From JBBROS01 sp965213845 (lineage in GTDB: Bacteria > Pseudomonadota > Alphaproteobacteria > Acetobacterales > Acetobacteraceae): a DNA stretch of 64,000 bases. The translations under genes were made by a program, and so were the position numbers. The notes under the pieces are model-generated. The model was not told where the DNA came from. It saw only the letters and a list, made by a program, of their open reading frames with translations, and searched no databases. The stretch spans positions 806,001 through 870,000 of the forward strand of contig CBDCAI010000005.1 in the NCBI GenBank assembly GCA_965213845.1. The letters run 5' to 3'. Below, piece by piece: positions 32,726 through 40,934 of the stretch; the stretch's first letter is position 1, and every line of letters starts with the position of its first letter.

Positions 32726-33178
32726 ATGGGTGGTGTCGAGACCCTGGTCGAACTCGTGCTGGTGGTGCTGCTGGCGGCGACGCTGGTCTACGCGATCCGT
32801 CTGCACCGGGCGATCGCGTCGATGCGGGGCGATCGGAGCGCGTTGGGGGCGGCGGTGGCCGGCTTCGACAGCGGGACCCGGCATGCGGAGGCCAGCCTGA
32901 CGCGGCTGCGCGAGACGGCGGAGGCGCTCACGGTCCAGCTGAGCCACGCGGCGGCGCTGAAGGATGACCTGGCCTTTCTCTCGGACCGTGGCGAGCAGCT
33001 GGCAGATCGGCTGGATGGGCTGGTCCGGGCGGCGCGGGAGCTCGGCACGGCGGGGACGGCGCTGCGGTCGGGAGGGGGCTCCATGCCGGCGGCCCGGGCG
33101 GCGGGCGGGCCCGGGGACGGGCCGGTGCGGAGCCAGGCCGAGCGGGACCTCCTGCTGGCGCTCCGAGGCTCGCGATGA
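32726..33178 (+). CDS. DUF6468 family protein of the flagellar operon
   Basis: 150 residues with an N-terminal membrane anchor (TLVELVLVVLLAATLVYAI), followed by RLHRAIASMRGDR and a long helical region (SLTRLRETAEALTVQLSHAA) likely to be coiled coil. Alphaproteobacteria carry this protein between fliL/fliM and motE-like genes; I recognise it from position and the anchor-plus-LHRAI start. Function is unknown; the anchor suggests an inner-membrane part near the motor. The stop overlaps motE (ATGA). Confidence 0.75.
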   Translation: MGGVETLVELVLVVLLAATLVYAIRLHRAIASMRGDRSALGAAVAGFDSGTRHAEASLTRLRETAEALTVQLSHAAALKDDLAFLSDRGEQLADRLDGLVRAARELGTAGTALRSGGGSMPAARAAGGPGDGPVRSQAERDLLLALRGSR

Positions 33179-33948
33179 TGCGGATGGCGGCGCGCCTCGC
33201 GCCCCGGCTGTTGCCGCTGCTGATTGCCGCGATGGGGCTGCTGGCCGTGTTGAAGCTGGCGGGACTGATGCACGGAAGCGGCGGGCCGGCGATGCTGGCG
33301 AGCGCCGGGCAGGCGATGGTGCCGGCGGCCCGCGCCGCGAGCGGCCCGAAGGCGGAGCAGAAGCCGGACGAGGCGGCATCGCCGGCGCGTGCGTCGCATG
33401 GTGTTTCGGCGGCAACCGCGCCGGCCACAAATGCCCCAGCCACAAACGCCCCAGCCTCGACTGCCCCAGCCTCGACTGTCCCGGCCTCGACTGTCCCGGC
33501 GGCACCGGGCCTGCAGCCGCCCGTGGTCGATGCGGCGGAGCTTGGCCTGCTGCAGGATCTCCGCTCCCGCCGGGATACGCTGGACGGTCGGGGCCGGACC
33601 CTGGAAGCGCGGGAGGCGGTGCTGGCTGCCGCCGAACGCCGCTTGACGGAGCGGGTGGAGCAGTTGGCCGCGCTACAGGCCCGGCTGGAGGCACTGGACC
33701 AGACGCGGCGGGAGCGGGACGAGGCGAACTGGCGCGGCCTGGTGAAGACCTATGAATCGATGCGGCCGAAGGATGCCGCCGCGATCCTGAACGATCTCGA
33801 GCCGGCGGTGCTGATGCAGGTGCTGGACCGGATGAAGGAGGCGAAGGCCGGGTCGGTCCTGGCGGCGATGCAGCCGGATCGGGCGCGGGCCGCGACCAGC
33901 GACCTGGTGAAATGGCGGGTGCGGGCGCTGGCGGGGGCGACGCCATGA
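33175..33948 (+). CDS. motE: MotE-family motility protein (MgtE-N-like domain)
   Basis: 257 residues: an N-terminal membrane segment (about 10-28), a Pro/Ala/Thr-rich linker and a coiled coil (about 115-170, many Leu and Arg/Glu). The end is the MgtE-N-like domain KTYESMRPKDAAAILNDLEP, then AVLMQVLDRMKEAKAGSVLA and AMQPDRARAAT. In rhizobia MotE is a periplasmic chaperone of MotC. The linker contains five 15-bp tandem units encoding PATNA or PASTV-type blocks. The gene overlaps both neighbours by four bases. Confidence 0.8.
   Translation: MMRMAARLAPRLLPLLIAAMGLLAVLKLAGLMHGSGGPAMLASAGQAMVPAARAASGPKAEQKPDEAASPARASHGVSAATAPATNAPATNAPASTAPASTVPASTVPAAPGLQPPVVDAAELGLLQDLRSRRDTLDGRGRTLEAREAVLAAAERRLTERVEQLAALQARLEALDQTRRERDEANWRGLVKTYESMRPKDAAAILNDLEPAVLMQVLDRMKEAKAGSVLAAMQPDRARAATSDLVKWRVRALAGATP
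33421..33495 (+). repeat. five 15-bp tandem units in the motE linker
   Basis: Units at 33421, 33436, 33451, 33466 and 33481 share the pattern CC(A/G)GCC(A/T)C(A/G)A(A/C)(T/C)G(C/T)C and encode PATNA, PATNA, PASTA, PASTV, PASTV. Neighbouring copies are more alike than distant ones, as expected of stepwise duplication. Confidence 0.92.
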
Positions 33949-36900
33949 GGCGGGGGTGGCTGAACGCGGTCGCGGTGCTGGTCTGCTCCGTTGGCCTCGG
34001 CGGTGTTCCCGGCCTCCGGGCGCAGATGCTGCATGCGCCGGACGGCTCGATGGATGTTGCTGGCGCAGGAGCTGGCGCAGGGGCTGGCGGGTGGGCGGGC
34101 GCGTGGGCTGGCACGGGTTCGGGCGGTGCAAGGAGCGGCGCGGGGGTCGCGGGGCCGGTCGGCGTTCGGGTGGGCGACCACCCCGGATTCGGGCGGTTGG
34201 TGTTCGACCTGCCCGCGGGCGTGACGTCGCAGGCGGCGATGGAGGGCGACAGGCTGCTGCTGGTGTTCTCGGCCAACGCGACGGCGGGCCGGCCGGGCGG
34301 GCTGCCCCGGAACGTGGTGGGGTTCGAGGCGCGCCCGGGCAGCGCGACGCTGGTCGTTGCCCCGGGTGCCCAGATCCGGCCGCTGCGTATCGGATCGCGC
34401 ATGGTGGTCGACGTGCTCGACCCCCCCGATGCGGCGCCCGTCGCGCCGGTGTCTCCGGCGTCGCCCAAGCCGGCGGGGCGGTCGCGCCCCGGCGGCCGGT
34501 GGAAGGCGGAGCCGAGGGCGCAGGCGCCCGAGCCGGCGAGCGAGGGGCTGGCGCCGAACACGTCAGCGTTGACCCTGAACCTCTCGGCCGATCTCGAGGC
34601 GACGCAGCGGGCCCAGGCTGGGGAGCAGGTTCGGGAGCAGATTCGGGAGCAGGCCGAGGCCGGGCGTCCCGTGGCGGAGGCGGCACCGACCGTGCCCGTC
34701 GTGCGGGAGGCGCTGGCCGGGCGGGGCCTGCCGCAAGCCGAGGACGCCTCAAGCGCCGGCGCGCCCGGGCCGGAGCCGGGCCGGGAGGTTGCGGCCCCCG
34801 CGGTGGCTGCGTCGCCTGTGGGATCGCCGGCAGGGGGGCCGTCCGTGCGTCCGGCGGGGTATGCGCCGTTCGTCGTGCCAGCGGATGCCAGCGTCGGGGC
34901 GGCGGCGTTTCGACGGGGCGGGTTCGGGCTTGTGGTGTTCGATCGACGGCTCGGCCCGGTTGCGGTGCCGTGGGCCGACGGTCAGGCGGTCCCGGGTGCC
35001 GTCACGACCACGATCCAGGTGCCGTTGGGGGCGGAGTGGCGCCTGCGGCTGGCCCGGGTGGCGTCGGGCTGGCGGATCGAGACGACGGAGACCGAGTGGG
35101 ACGGGAGCCAGGCGGGCGGGCTGCTGGCGGGCGGTGTCGAGGCGGCAGAACCCGCGCCGGGCCGGGCTTCGAAGCCTTCGGGCGAAGTCAAGGCTGGCGA
35201 AGCCAAGGCGGGCGACGCAGCGACGCTGTTCGGGCTGCCGCGGCCAGGGCGTTCGGTGGCGGTCGTGGACCCGACGACCGGGGGGGCGTTGCTGGTCGGC
35301 ACCAGCCTGACGGATGGGCCGGAGTCGGGGTTCGCCGGGACGCGGCGGGCGCCGGACCACGTGGTGCTGCCGAGTTGGCTGGGCGTGGTGGTGGAGCCGC
35401 TGTCCGATCAGCTCGAGCTTCGGGCCGGGGCAGGCGGGTTCGTGCTGCGGGGCTCCGCCGCGGCGCCGGCGGGGCCGATGGCGCGGGGCCGCCAGTTCGA
35501 CCTTCCCGACGAGCCGGTGGCGGCGCTGTCGAACCGACTGAAGGGGGCGCTGGCCAGTGCGGCGGCGGCGGCGCCCCGGGCGCGCAGCCGGCCGCGTGTG
35601 GCCGCGGCGCAGGCCTATATCGCGCTGGGCCTGGGGATGGAGGCGCAGTCGCTGCTGTCGCTGGTGGCGGCCGAGGATCCGCAGATGATGGCCGATGCGC
35701 GCTTCGTGGCGCTGGGCGGGATGGCGGCGGTGCTCGCCGGGCGACCGGAGGAGGCGGACGGGCTGGACGATCCCCGCCTGATGGACCCGGCGATGGAGGG
35801 CGGCGCGGAGATCGGTCTCTGGCAGGGCCTGCGGGACCGTCGCCTGGGGCGGGAAACCCCGGCGGCGCTGGGCCTGGCTGCCGGGTCGGCGCTGGCGTGG
35901 TCGTATCCGCCGACTCTGCGCCGGTCGGTGTGGCCGGACGTTGCGGAGGCGGCGGTGGAGGCGGGCGTCGCCGTTCCCGAGACGCAGCTGCCCCGGTTCG
36001 CCCGGGCGTTGCGGCTGGAGCGGGCGGGGCGGGTAGAGGAGGCGCTGGCGGCCTATGCGGCGCTGCGGGCCGGGACGGACCGGCTGGACCAGGTGCGCGC
36101 GACGCTGCGGGAGGCGGAGCTTGGCCTGGCCAGCGGGCGCATCGGCCCCGGCGCCGCGGCCGACACGTTCGAGCGGCAGGGTTTCGCCTGGCGGGGCGAC
36201 GCGATGGAGGCACGGACCCGGATCCGGGCGGCGGAGCTGCGCGCCGCGGCCGGGGGTTGGCGTGCGGCGCTGGACCAGCTGCGGGCGACCGAGGCGGCGT
36301 TCCCGGACCAGCGGGCCGTCGTCGCGGCCCGGAAGGCGGCGGTGTTCCAGTCGATGCTGGCCGCCGACGGGGCGGGCCTGTCGCCGCTGGAGGTGGTGAT
36401 GATGGCGTCCGACTATGCGGACTGCGTGCCGGAGGGCGCGGCGGGTGGCGTTCTGGCGGCGCTGCTGGCGGACAAGCTCACGGCGCTGGATCTGCCGGCA
36501 CGGACGATCCCGGTGCTGCAGGGGCTGGTGCGGGCGACGGTGGCCGGGCCGGGCCGGGCCGAGTTCGGGGCCAGGTTGGCGCATCTGCTGCTGGAGGCGG
36601 GGGATGCGCCCGGGGCCGCGCTGGCGCTGCGGTCATCCGAGGCTCCCGGGCTACCGCCTGCACTTCTGGATCGGCGCGCGCTGCTGGTGGCCCGGGCGCA
36701 GGCCGCCCAGGGCGACGTGGCGGCTGCGGCTTCGGGTCTGGTGGCGGCGGGCACGCCGGCGGCGGACGAGCTGCGGGCAACGCTGCTCGCCGGCGCCGGG
36801 GATTGGCGGGGCAGCTACGCGGCACTGGGCGCGCTGGCGTCGAAGACGGTGCCTGCCCTCGGCGTGCTCTCGGACAGTCAGCAGGACGTGTTGCTGCGGC

Positions 36901-37109
36901 AGGCGAGCGCTGCGGTCCAGATGCACGACCCGGCCGCGCTGGCCACCCTGCTGGGTCACGCTGCGCGCATGACGGGAGCGCGGGCCGACCTGTTCCGGGT
37001 GCTGACGGCGCCCCCGGTCGGGCAGGTGGCGGAGCTGCCCCGGGCGGCGACGGAGTTGAGGTTGGCCCGCGCCATCCCGCAGCGCCTGGGCGAGATCGGG
37101 GGTCGCTGA
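33945..37109 (+). CDS. large exported repeat protein of the flagellar operon (AMIN-like start, TPR-like end)
   Basis: A 1054-residue protein with a signal peptide (MRRGWLNAVAVLVCSVGLGG, ...LRA). An Ala/Gly linker of repeated 12-bp units follows, then a beta domain resembling AMIN (VGVRVGDHPGFGRLVFDLPA ... RIGSRMVVDVLDPP). A second, related beta segment lies near residues 305-390 (YAPFVVPADASVGAAAFRRG, GFGLVVFDRR). From about residue 530 the protein is helical, with TPR-like periodicity such as AQAYIALGLGMEAQSLLSLV and ARALRLERAGRVEEALAAYA. Such proteins commonly follow motE in this order. AMIN domains often bind peptidoglycan, so a periplasmic scaffold around the motor is a reasonable inference. 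No function is proven. Confidence 0.6.
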   Translation: MRRGWLNAVAVLVCSVGLGGVPGLRAQMLHAPDGSMDVAGAGAGAGAGGWAGAWAGTGSGGARSGAGVAGPVGVRVGDHPGFGRLVFDLPAGVTSQAAMEGDRLLLVFSANATAGRPGGLPRNVVGFEARPGSATLVVAPGAQIRPLRIGSRMVVDVLDPPDAAPVAPVSPASPKPAGRSRPGGRWKAEPRAQAPEPASEGLAPNTSALTLNLSADLEATQRAQAGEQVREQIREQAEAGRPVAEAAPTVPVVREALAGRGLPQAEDASSAGAPGPEPGREVAAPAVAASPVGSPAGGPSVRPAGYAPFVVPADASVGAAAFRRGGFGLVVFDRRLGPVAVPWADGQAVPGAVTTTIQVPLGAEWRLRLARVASGWRIETTETEWDGSQAGGLLAGGVEAAEPAPGRASKPSGEVKAGEAKAGDAATLFGLPRPGRSVAVVDPTTGGALLVGTSLTDGPESGFAGTRRAPDHVVLPSWLGVVVEPLSDQLELRAGAGGFVLRGSAAAPAGPMARGRQFDLPDEPVAALSNRLKGALASAAAAAPRARSRPRVAAAQAYIALGLGMEAQSLLSLVAAEDPQMMADARFVALGGMAAVLAGRPEEADGLDDPRLMDPAMEGGAEIGLWQGLRDRRLGRETPAALGLAAGSALAWSYPPTLRRSVWPDVAEAAVEAGVAVPETQLPRFARALRLERAGRVEEALAAYAALRAGTDRLDQVRATLREAELGLASGRIGPGAAADTFERQGFAWRGDAMEARTRIRAAELRAAAGGWRAALDQLRATEAAFPDQRAVVAARKAAVFQSMLAADGAGLSPLEVVMMASDYADCVPEGAAGGVLAALLADKLTALDLPARTIPVLQGLVRATVAGPGRAEFGARLAHLLLEAGDAPGAALALRSSEAPGLPPALLDRRALLVARAQAAQGDVAAAASGLVAAGTPAADELRATLLAGAGDWRGSYAALGALASKTVPALGVLSDSQQDVLLRQASAAVQMHDPAALATLLGHAARMTGARADLFRVLTAPPVGQVAELPRAATELRLARAIPQRLGEIGGR

Positions 37110-37292
37110 CGCCCGCGGCGCGCTCGGCGGGCCCGTCTTCAATGCCGGGGAGATGACATCGTTTCTATTTTGTTTGCACCGCGAAGCTCATCTTTTCACT
37201 TGCCATTTCCTGCCCTAAGCCATATCTCCCCCTCTCTTGGCCCAAGGGGGCGATCCCGCCCAACAGGCTATCTACTGGTTTGGGGGTACGTG

Positions 37293-37760
37293 ATGAACGC
37301 ACTTGCTCAACTGGGGATGGTCTCGGAACTTCCGAGCGAAAACCAGACGACGATTGCAGCGGCGCCTTGCCACGATGGCGAGGATCGGAAGGATTATTTC
37401 GTTGAGAGGGACGGCGAGCGTTTCGCCGGCACGCACCTTCTCATCGATCTGTGGGATGCGACCAACCTGGCCGATCCCGACCATATCGACGTGGCCCTGC
37501 GGGAGGCGGCGGTGAAAGCCGGCGCCACGATCCTGCACAGCCACTTCCACCACTTCACGCCCAATGGCGGCGTGTCGGGCGTGGTCGTGCTGGCGGAAAG
37601 CCATATCTCCATCCACACATGGCCGGAGCGGAACTTCGCCGCGATCGACATCTTCATGTGTGGGGCGTGCGACCCGCATGACGCGATCCCGGTGTTGCGC
37701 CGGGCGTTCCATCCGGGGCGCGTGGACCTGAACGAGGAACGGCGCGGTCGCGTCGTCTGA
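37293..37760 (+). CDS. speD: S-adenosylmethionine decarboxylase proenzyme
   Basis: A 155-residue pyruvoyl enzyme that makes decarboxylated SAM for spermidine synthesis. The self-cleavage site is E102-S103 in VVLAESHISIHTWPE; Ser103 becomes the pyruvoyl group. H85/H87 of the HSHFHHF block and C123 (FMCGAC) match other catalytic positions of bacterial SpeD. About 35 N-terminal residues are extra relative to the Bacillus-type enzyme. ATG 37293 follows GGGGGTA. A 180-bp leader with lower GC precedes it and speE follows after 52 bp. Confidence 0.95.
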   Translation: MNALAQLGMVSELPSENQTTIAAAPCHDGEDRKDYFVERDGERFAGTHLLIDLWDATNLADPDHIDVALREAAVKAGATILHSHFHHFTPNGGVSGVVVLAESHISIHTWPERNFAAIDIFMCGACDPHDAIPVLRRAFHPGRVDLNEERRGRVV

Positions 37761-37812
37761 GCCGGTGTGCCGGGGCCCAGGCCCCGGCAGCGCCCGCGCC
37801 TGGAACCCATCC

Positions 37813-38673
37813 ATGACCGAATGGCTCGAGGAGACGCTGTACCCCGGCTGGGGGCAGCGCTTCCAGGTGACGAAGGTGCTCGCCCGCGAACGGACCGACT
37901 ACCAGGACATCGTGGTGATCGAGACCGCGTCGCATGGCCGCGTGCTGATCCTGGACGGCAACGTGCAGATCACCGAGGCGGACGAGTTCGTCTACCAGGA
38001 GATGATCGCCCACGTGCCGCTTCTGGCGCATGGCGCGGCACGACGTGTGTTGATCATCGGGGCCGGGGATGGCGGCGTGCTGCGCCGCGTGCTGCAGCAC
38101 CGGGATGTCGAGGCGGCGGTCATGGTGGAGATCGACGGTGCGGTGATCCGCCTGTCGCGCGCGCTGCTGCCCGCGATCGGCGGCACGGCGTGGGACGACC
38201 CCCGGGCCCGCGTCATCGTCGGGGACGGCATCCGGCACGTCGCGGAGGCGGCGGCGGGCAGCTACGACGTCATCATCGTGGACAGCACGGATCCGGTCGG
38301 CGTGGGCGAGGCGCTGTTCACCGAGGCGTTCTATGCCGACTGCGCCCGCATCCTGGGCCCGGGCGGCCTGGTGGTGAACCAATGCGGCGTGCCGTTCATG
38401 CAGGCGGACGAGCTGCGCGAGACCAGCCGGCGCCGGGCGCTGTCGTTCCCGCATGTGGGCGCCTATGTGGCCGCGGTGCCGACCTATGTGGGCGGGTTTA
38501 TGGCCCTGGGACTCGCGGCCAAGCTGCCGGGCATGGGCCAGGTGCCCATCGAGGTGCTTCGGGACCGGGCCAGCGTGGCCGGCATCCTGGGCACCACGCG
38601 CTACTGGAGCCCCGAGGTGCAGGCCGCGGCATTCCAGCTCCCGCCCTATATCGCGCAGCACCTGCCGGGCTGA
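37813..38673 (+). CDS. speE: polyamine aminopropyltransferase (spermidine synthase)
   Basis: A 286-residue enzyme transferring the aminopropyl group from decarboxylated SAM to putrescine. Signature elements: QDIVVIETASHGRVLILDGN, TEADEFVYQEMIAHVPLL and the nucleotide loop IIGAGDGGVLRRVLQH, where GAGDGG replaces the usual GGGDGG. The catalytic VDSTDPVGVGEALFTEAFY strand follows. The start at 37813 (MTEWLEETLYPGWGQRF) is typical of SpeE. It forms a speD-speE operon and is followed by a nested stem-loop. Confidence 0.96.
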   Translation: MTEWLEETLYPGWGQRFQVTKVLARERTDYQDIVVIETASHGRVLILDGNVQITEADEFVYQEMIAHVPLLAHGAARRVLIIGAGDGGVLRRVLQHRDVEAAVMVEIDGAVIRLSRALLPAIGGTAWDDPRARVIVGDGIRHVAEAAAGSYDVIIVDSTDPVGVGEALFTEAFYADCARILGPGGLVVNQCGVPFMQADELRETSRRRALSFPHVGAYVAAVPTYVGGFMALGLAAKLPGMGQVPIEVLRDRASVAGILGTTRYWSPEVQAAAFQLPPYIAQHLPG

Positions 38674-38674
38674 G

Positions 38675-38705
38675 GTCGAGGCTTGCTGCATTGCAGCATC
38701 TCGAC
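38675..38705. terminator. nested stem-loop after speE
   Basis: GTCGAG (38675-38680) pairs with CTCGAC (38700-38705) and TGCTGC (38684-38689) pairs with GCAGCA (38693-38698), giving a two-tier hairpin one base after the speE stop. It lacks a clear T-run. It could end the speDE transcript in part or separate it from the following dehydrogenase gene. Confidence 0.5.
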
Positions 38706-38753
38706 ACCGGGTCGCGCCGCGGCCACCATGCACCGGCAGGGCAGGGGTTCCGG

Positions 38754-39692
38754 ATGATTATACTGGTCAACTCGGGGGGCGAGGCGGCGCTCGGGGAATG
38801 GCAGAGCCTCTTTGCCGAAAGCGCGCCGCACCTGCAGGTGCATTGGGTCTACGACCCGGCTGTCGCGCCCGAGGCGGTTCGGTACGCATTGCTGTGGGAC
38901 CCGCGGCCCGGCTTCCTGGCCGGCCTGCCGAACCTGCGGCTGATCGTCAGCAGCGGTGCCGGGGTGGACCACATCACCGCAGACCCGGCCTGGCCGCGCC
39001 ATGTCCCGATCGTGCGGATGGGCGGTGAGGAGCCGGGGCAGCGGATGGCGGAATACGTGTGCCTGGGCGCGCTGTCGCTGCTGCGGGGCATGCCGCGCAT
39101 CCTGGCTGGGTCGCGGGCGCGGTCGTGGGACCATTTCGCCACGACGCGGATGGCGACGGAGACGCGGGTGGGCGTGATGGGGCTGGGCAATCTGGGTGCG
39201 CGGGCGGCGGAGATGCTACGCGGGCTCGGCTTCCAGGTGGCGGGCTGGTCGCGCACGCCGAAGTCGCTGCCGGGGATCGCCTGTTTCGCCGGGGCGGAGG
39301 GGCGGGATGCCTTCCTGGCGCGGACGGACCTGCTGGTGTGCCTGCTGCCGGACACGGCGGAGACGCGGGGGGCGATCCGGGCCGAGACGATCGCGCTGCT
39401 GCCGGCGGGCGCAGGAGTGATCAATGCGGGCCGGGGCGGCCATGTGGTGATGGCGGACCTGGTGGCGGCGCTGGATGCTGGCCATCTGTCCGGCGCGTTC
39501 CTGGACGTGTTCGAGACGGAGCCGCTGCCGTCCGACGACCCGGTATGGACGCACCCGAAGATCATCGTGACGCCGCATATCGCCTCGTTGGCCTCGCGGC
39601 CGTCGCGGGCCCGGTACGTGACGGACGTGATCGCTGCCTTCGAGCGGGGCGAGACGCCGCCCAACCTGTACGACCCGGCCCGGGGCTACTGA
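38754..39692 (+). CDS. D-2-hydroxyacid dehydrogenase (glyoxylate/hydroxypyruvate reductase-like)
   Basis: 312 residues. The NAD(P)-binding loop is VGVMGLGNLGARAAEML near residue 145, followed by VAGWSRTPKSLPG; the Ser-Arg there (WSRTPKS) suggests NADPH preference, as in GhrA. Catalytic Arg in INAGRGG, Glu in FETEPLPSDDPVW and His in TPHIAS are all present. A reaction on glyoxylate or hydroxypyruvate is likely but not certain. The ATG at 38754 opens a classic MIILVNSGGE strand. Neighbours (speE before, small charged protein after) give no pathway clue. Confidence 0.88.
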   Translation: MIILVNSGGEAALGEWQSLFAESAPHLQVHWVYDPAVAPEAVRYALLWDPRPGFLAGLPNLRLIVSSGAGVDHITADPAWPRHVPIVRMGGEEPGQRMAEYVCLGALSLLRGMPRILAGSRARSWDHFATTRMATETRVGVMGLGNLGARAAEMLRGLGFQVAGWSRTPKSLPGIACFAGAEGRDAFLARTDLLVCLLPDTAETRGAIRAETIALLPAGAGVINAGRGGHVVMADLVAALDAGHLSGAFLDVFETEPLPSDDPVWTHPKIIVTPHIASLASRPSRARYVTDVIAAFERGETPPNLYDPARGY

Positions 39693-39765
39693 ACGCGCGC
39701 CGCTTGCTGCCTGCATCGGGCCGGCACTACATTCCACGTCACGATCGATCCGGGTGGGGGGCAGG

Positions 39766-40056
39766 ATGGCCAAGGACGACAAGGGTGCCAAGGGCGTCGG
39801 GGGCACCAAGGAGGACAAGGATGCCGAGGGCGGGGCCGGCGACGATGAGGATGCCCAGGAGGCCGTCGAGGATGCCGGCGTCGCGATCGGGACGTTGAAG
39901 AAGCACGTGACGAAGCTGCTGAAGCTGCACGCCACGGCGGCGAGGAAGCCGGACGACAAGGCGGTGCAGCAACTCGCGCACGAGATGGCGAAGATGCGGC
40001 GGCTGTTCCTGGCGTTCGAGAAGACGGCGAAGGCGGTCGCAGCCAGCGCCAAGTAG
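39766..40056 (+). CDS. small Lys/Asp-rich hypothetical protein
   Basis: 96 residues from ATG 39766, with a GGGGGGCAGG ribosome site. The first 40 residues are a highly charged low-complexity tail rich in Lys, Asp, Glu and Gly (AKDDKGAKGVGGTKEDKD). The rest is one or two amphipathic helices (GTLKKHVTKLLKLHATAARK, QQLAHEMAKMRRLFLAFEKT). It looks like a nucleic-acid or protein-binding accessory peptide, but I recognise no family. Confidence 0.55.
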   Translation: MAKDDKGAKGVGGTKEDKDAEGGAGDDEDAQEAVEDAGVAIGTLKKHVTKLLKLHATAARKPDDKAVQQLAHEMAKMRRLFLAFEKTAKAVAASAK

Positions 40057-40129
40057 GGTTTTTGGCGCGAAGCTTGCTTGACCCCTCGGGACCGCCGCGC
40101 GAACACTCGGGGACCGCAGGAGAACCGCC

Positions 40130-40930
40130 ATGAACGTCGCCACCCCGCCCGCCGCCCATCAGGGAATGTCCGAGGAGGAGTGGCGCGTCCGCTGCGACCT
40201 GGCGGCGCTGTACCGCGTCGTGGCGCACCATCGGATGACGGACCTGATCTACACGCACATCAGCGCGCGGGTGCCGGGCCCCGAGCATCACTTCCTGATC
40301 AACCAGTACGGCGTGATGTTCCACGAGATGCGGGCGTCCGACCTGGTGAAGATCGACGTGGACGGCAACATCGTGGACGGGCCAGGCATGAGCGGGGGGG
40401 CTGGCATGAGCGGGAGCCGGCGCCGGGTGAACGCGGCGGGGTTCACGATCCACTCGGCGATCCACATGGCGCGGGAGGACCTGGCCTGCGTCATCCACAC
40501 CCACACGGCGGCCGGCATGGCGGTGGCGGCGCAGAAGCAGGGCCTGCTGCCCATCAGCCAGCACGCGCTGAAATTCTACGGGCATCTGGCCTATCACGGC
40601 TACGAAGGCGTCGCGCTGGACCTCGATGAGCGGGAGCGGCTGGTGGCGGATCTCGGGCAGCACCGCTCCATGATCCTGGCCAACCACGGGCTGCTCTGCG
40701 CCGGGCGGACGATCCCGGAGGCGTTCCACAACATCTACTACTTGGAGCGCGCGTGCCAGGCGCAGGTGGCGGCGCTGTCCGGCGGGTGCGAGCTGATCAT
40801 GCCGCCCCCCGAGGTCTGTGCGCGCACGGCCCAGCAGTTCGAAGGCGACGGCGACCCGGCGCGCTACGAGTTCATGTGGGAGAGCTGCCTGCGGCTGATC
40901 GAGGGCGACCGGTCCGACTATCGGGCCTGA
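40130..40930 (+). CDS. class II aldolase/adducin family protein
   Basis: A 266-residue protein with the fuculose aldolase fold. Zinc ligands come from VIHTHTAAGMAV and from the later RSMILANHGLLCAG; the opening MTDLIYTHISARVPG and HFLINQYGVMFHEM is typical of members in carboxylate and sugar-acid catabolism. Between VDGNIVDG and NAAGFTIHSA is an insertion GPGMSGGAGMSGSRRRV, created by an 18-bp tandem duplication; most relatives have only a few residues there. The next gene starts 4 bp after the stop, indicating an operon with a YtcJ-type amidohydrolase. Confidence 0.85.
   Translation: MNVATPPAAHQGMSEEEWRVRCDLAALYRVVAHHRMTDLIYTHISARVPGPEHHFLINQYGVMFHEMRASDLVKIDVDGNIVDGPGMSGGAGMSGSRRRVNAAGFTIHSAIHMAREDLACVIHTHTAAGMAVAAQKQGLLPISQHALKFYGHLAYHGYEGVALDLDERERLVADLGQHRSMILANHGLLCAGRTIPEAFHNIYYLERACQAQVAALSGGCELIMPPPEVCARTAQQFEGDGDPARYEFMWESCLRLIEGDRSDYRA
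40385..40420 (+). repeat. 18-bp tandem duplication in the aldolase gene
   Basis: GGCATGAGCGGG opens both units, at 40385 and 40403; the units encode GMSGGA and GMSGSR. The reading frame is kept. Confidence 0.85.
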
Positions 40931-40934
40931 GGGC

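Noticed and set aside
37110..37292. Riboswitch or polyamine leader upstream of speD
   Set aside because: The leader is AT-richer and has a small GGGCG/CGCCC hairpin, but no known motif or conserved pairing can be recognised.
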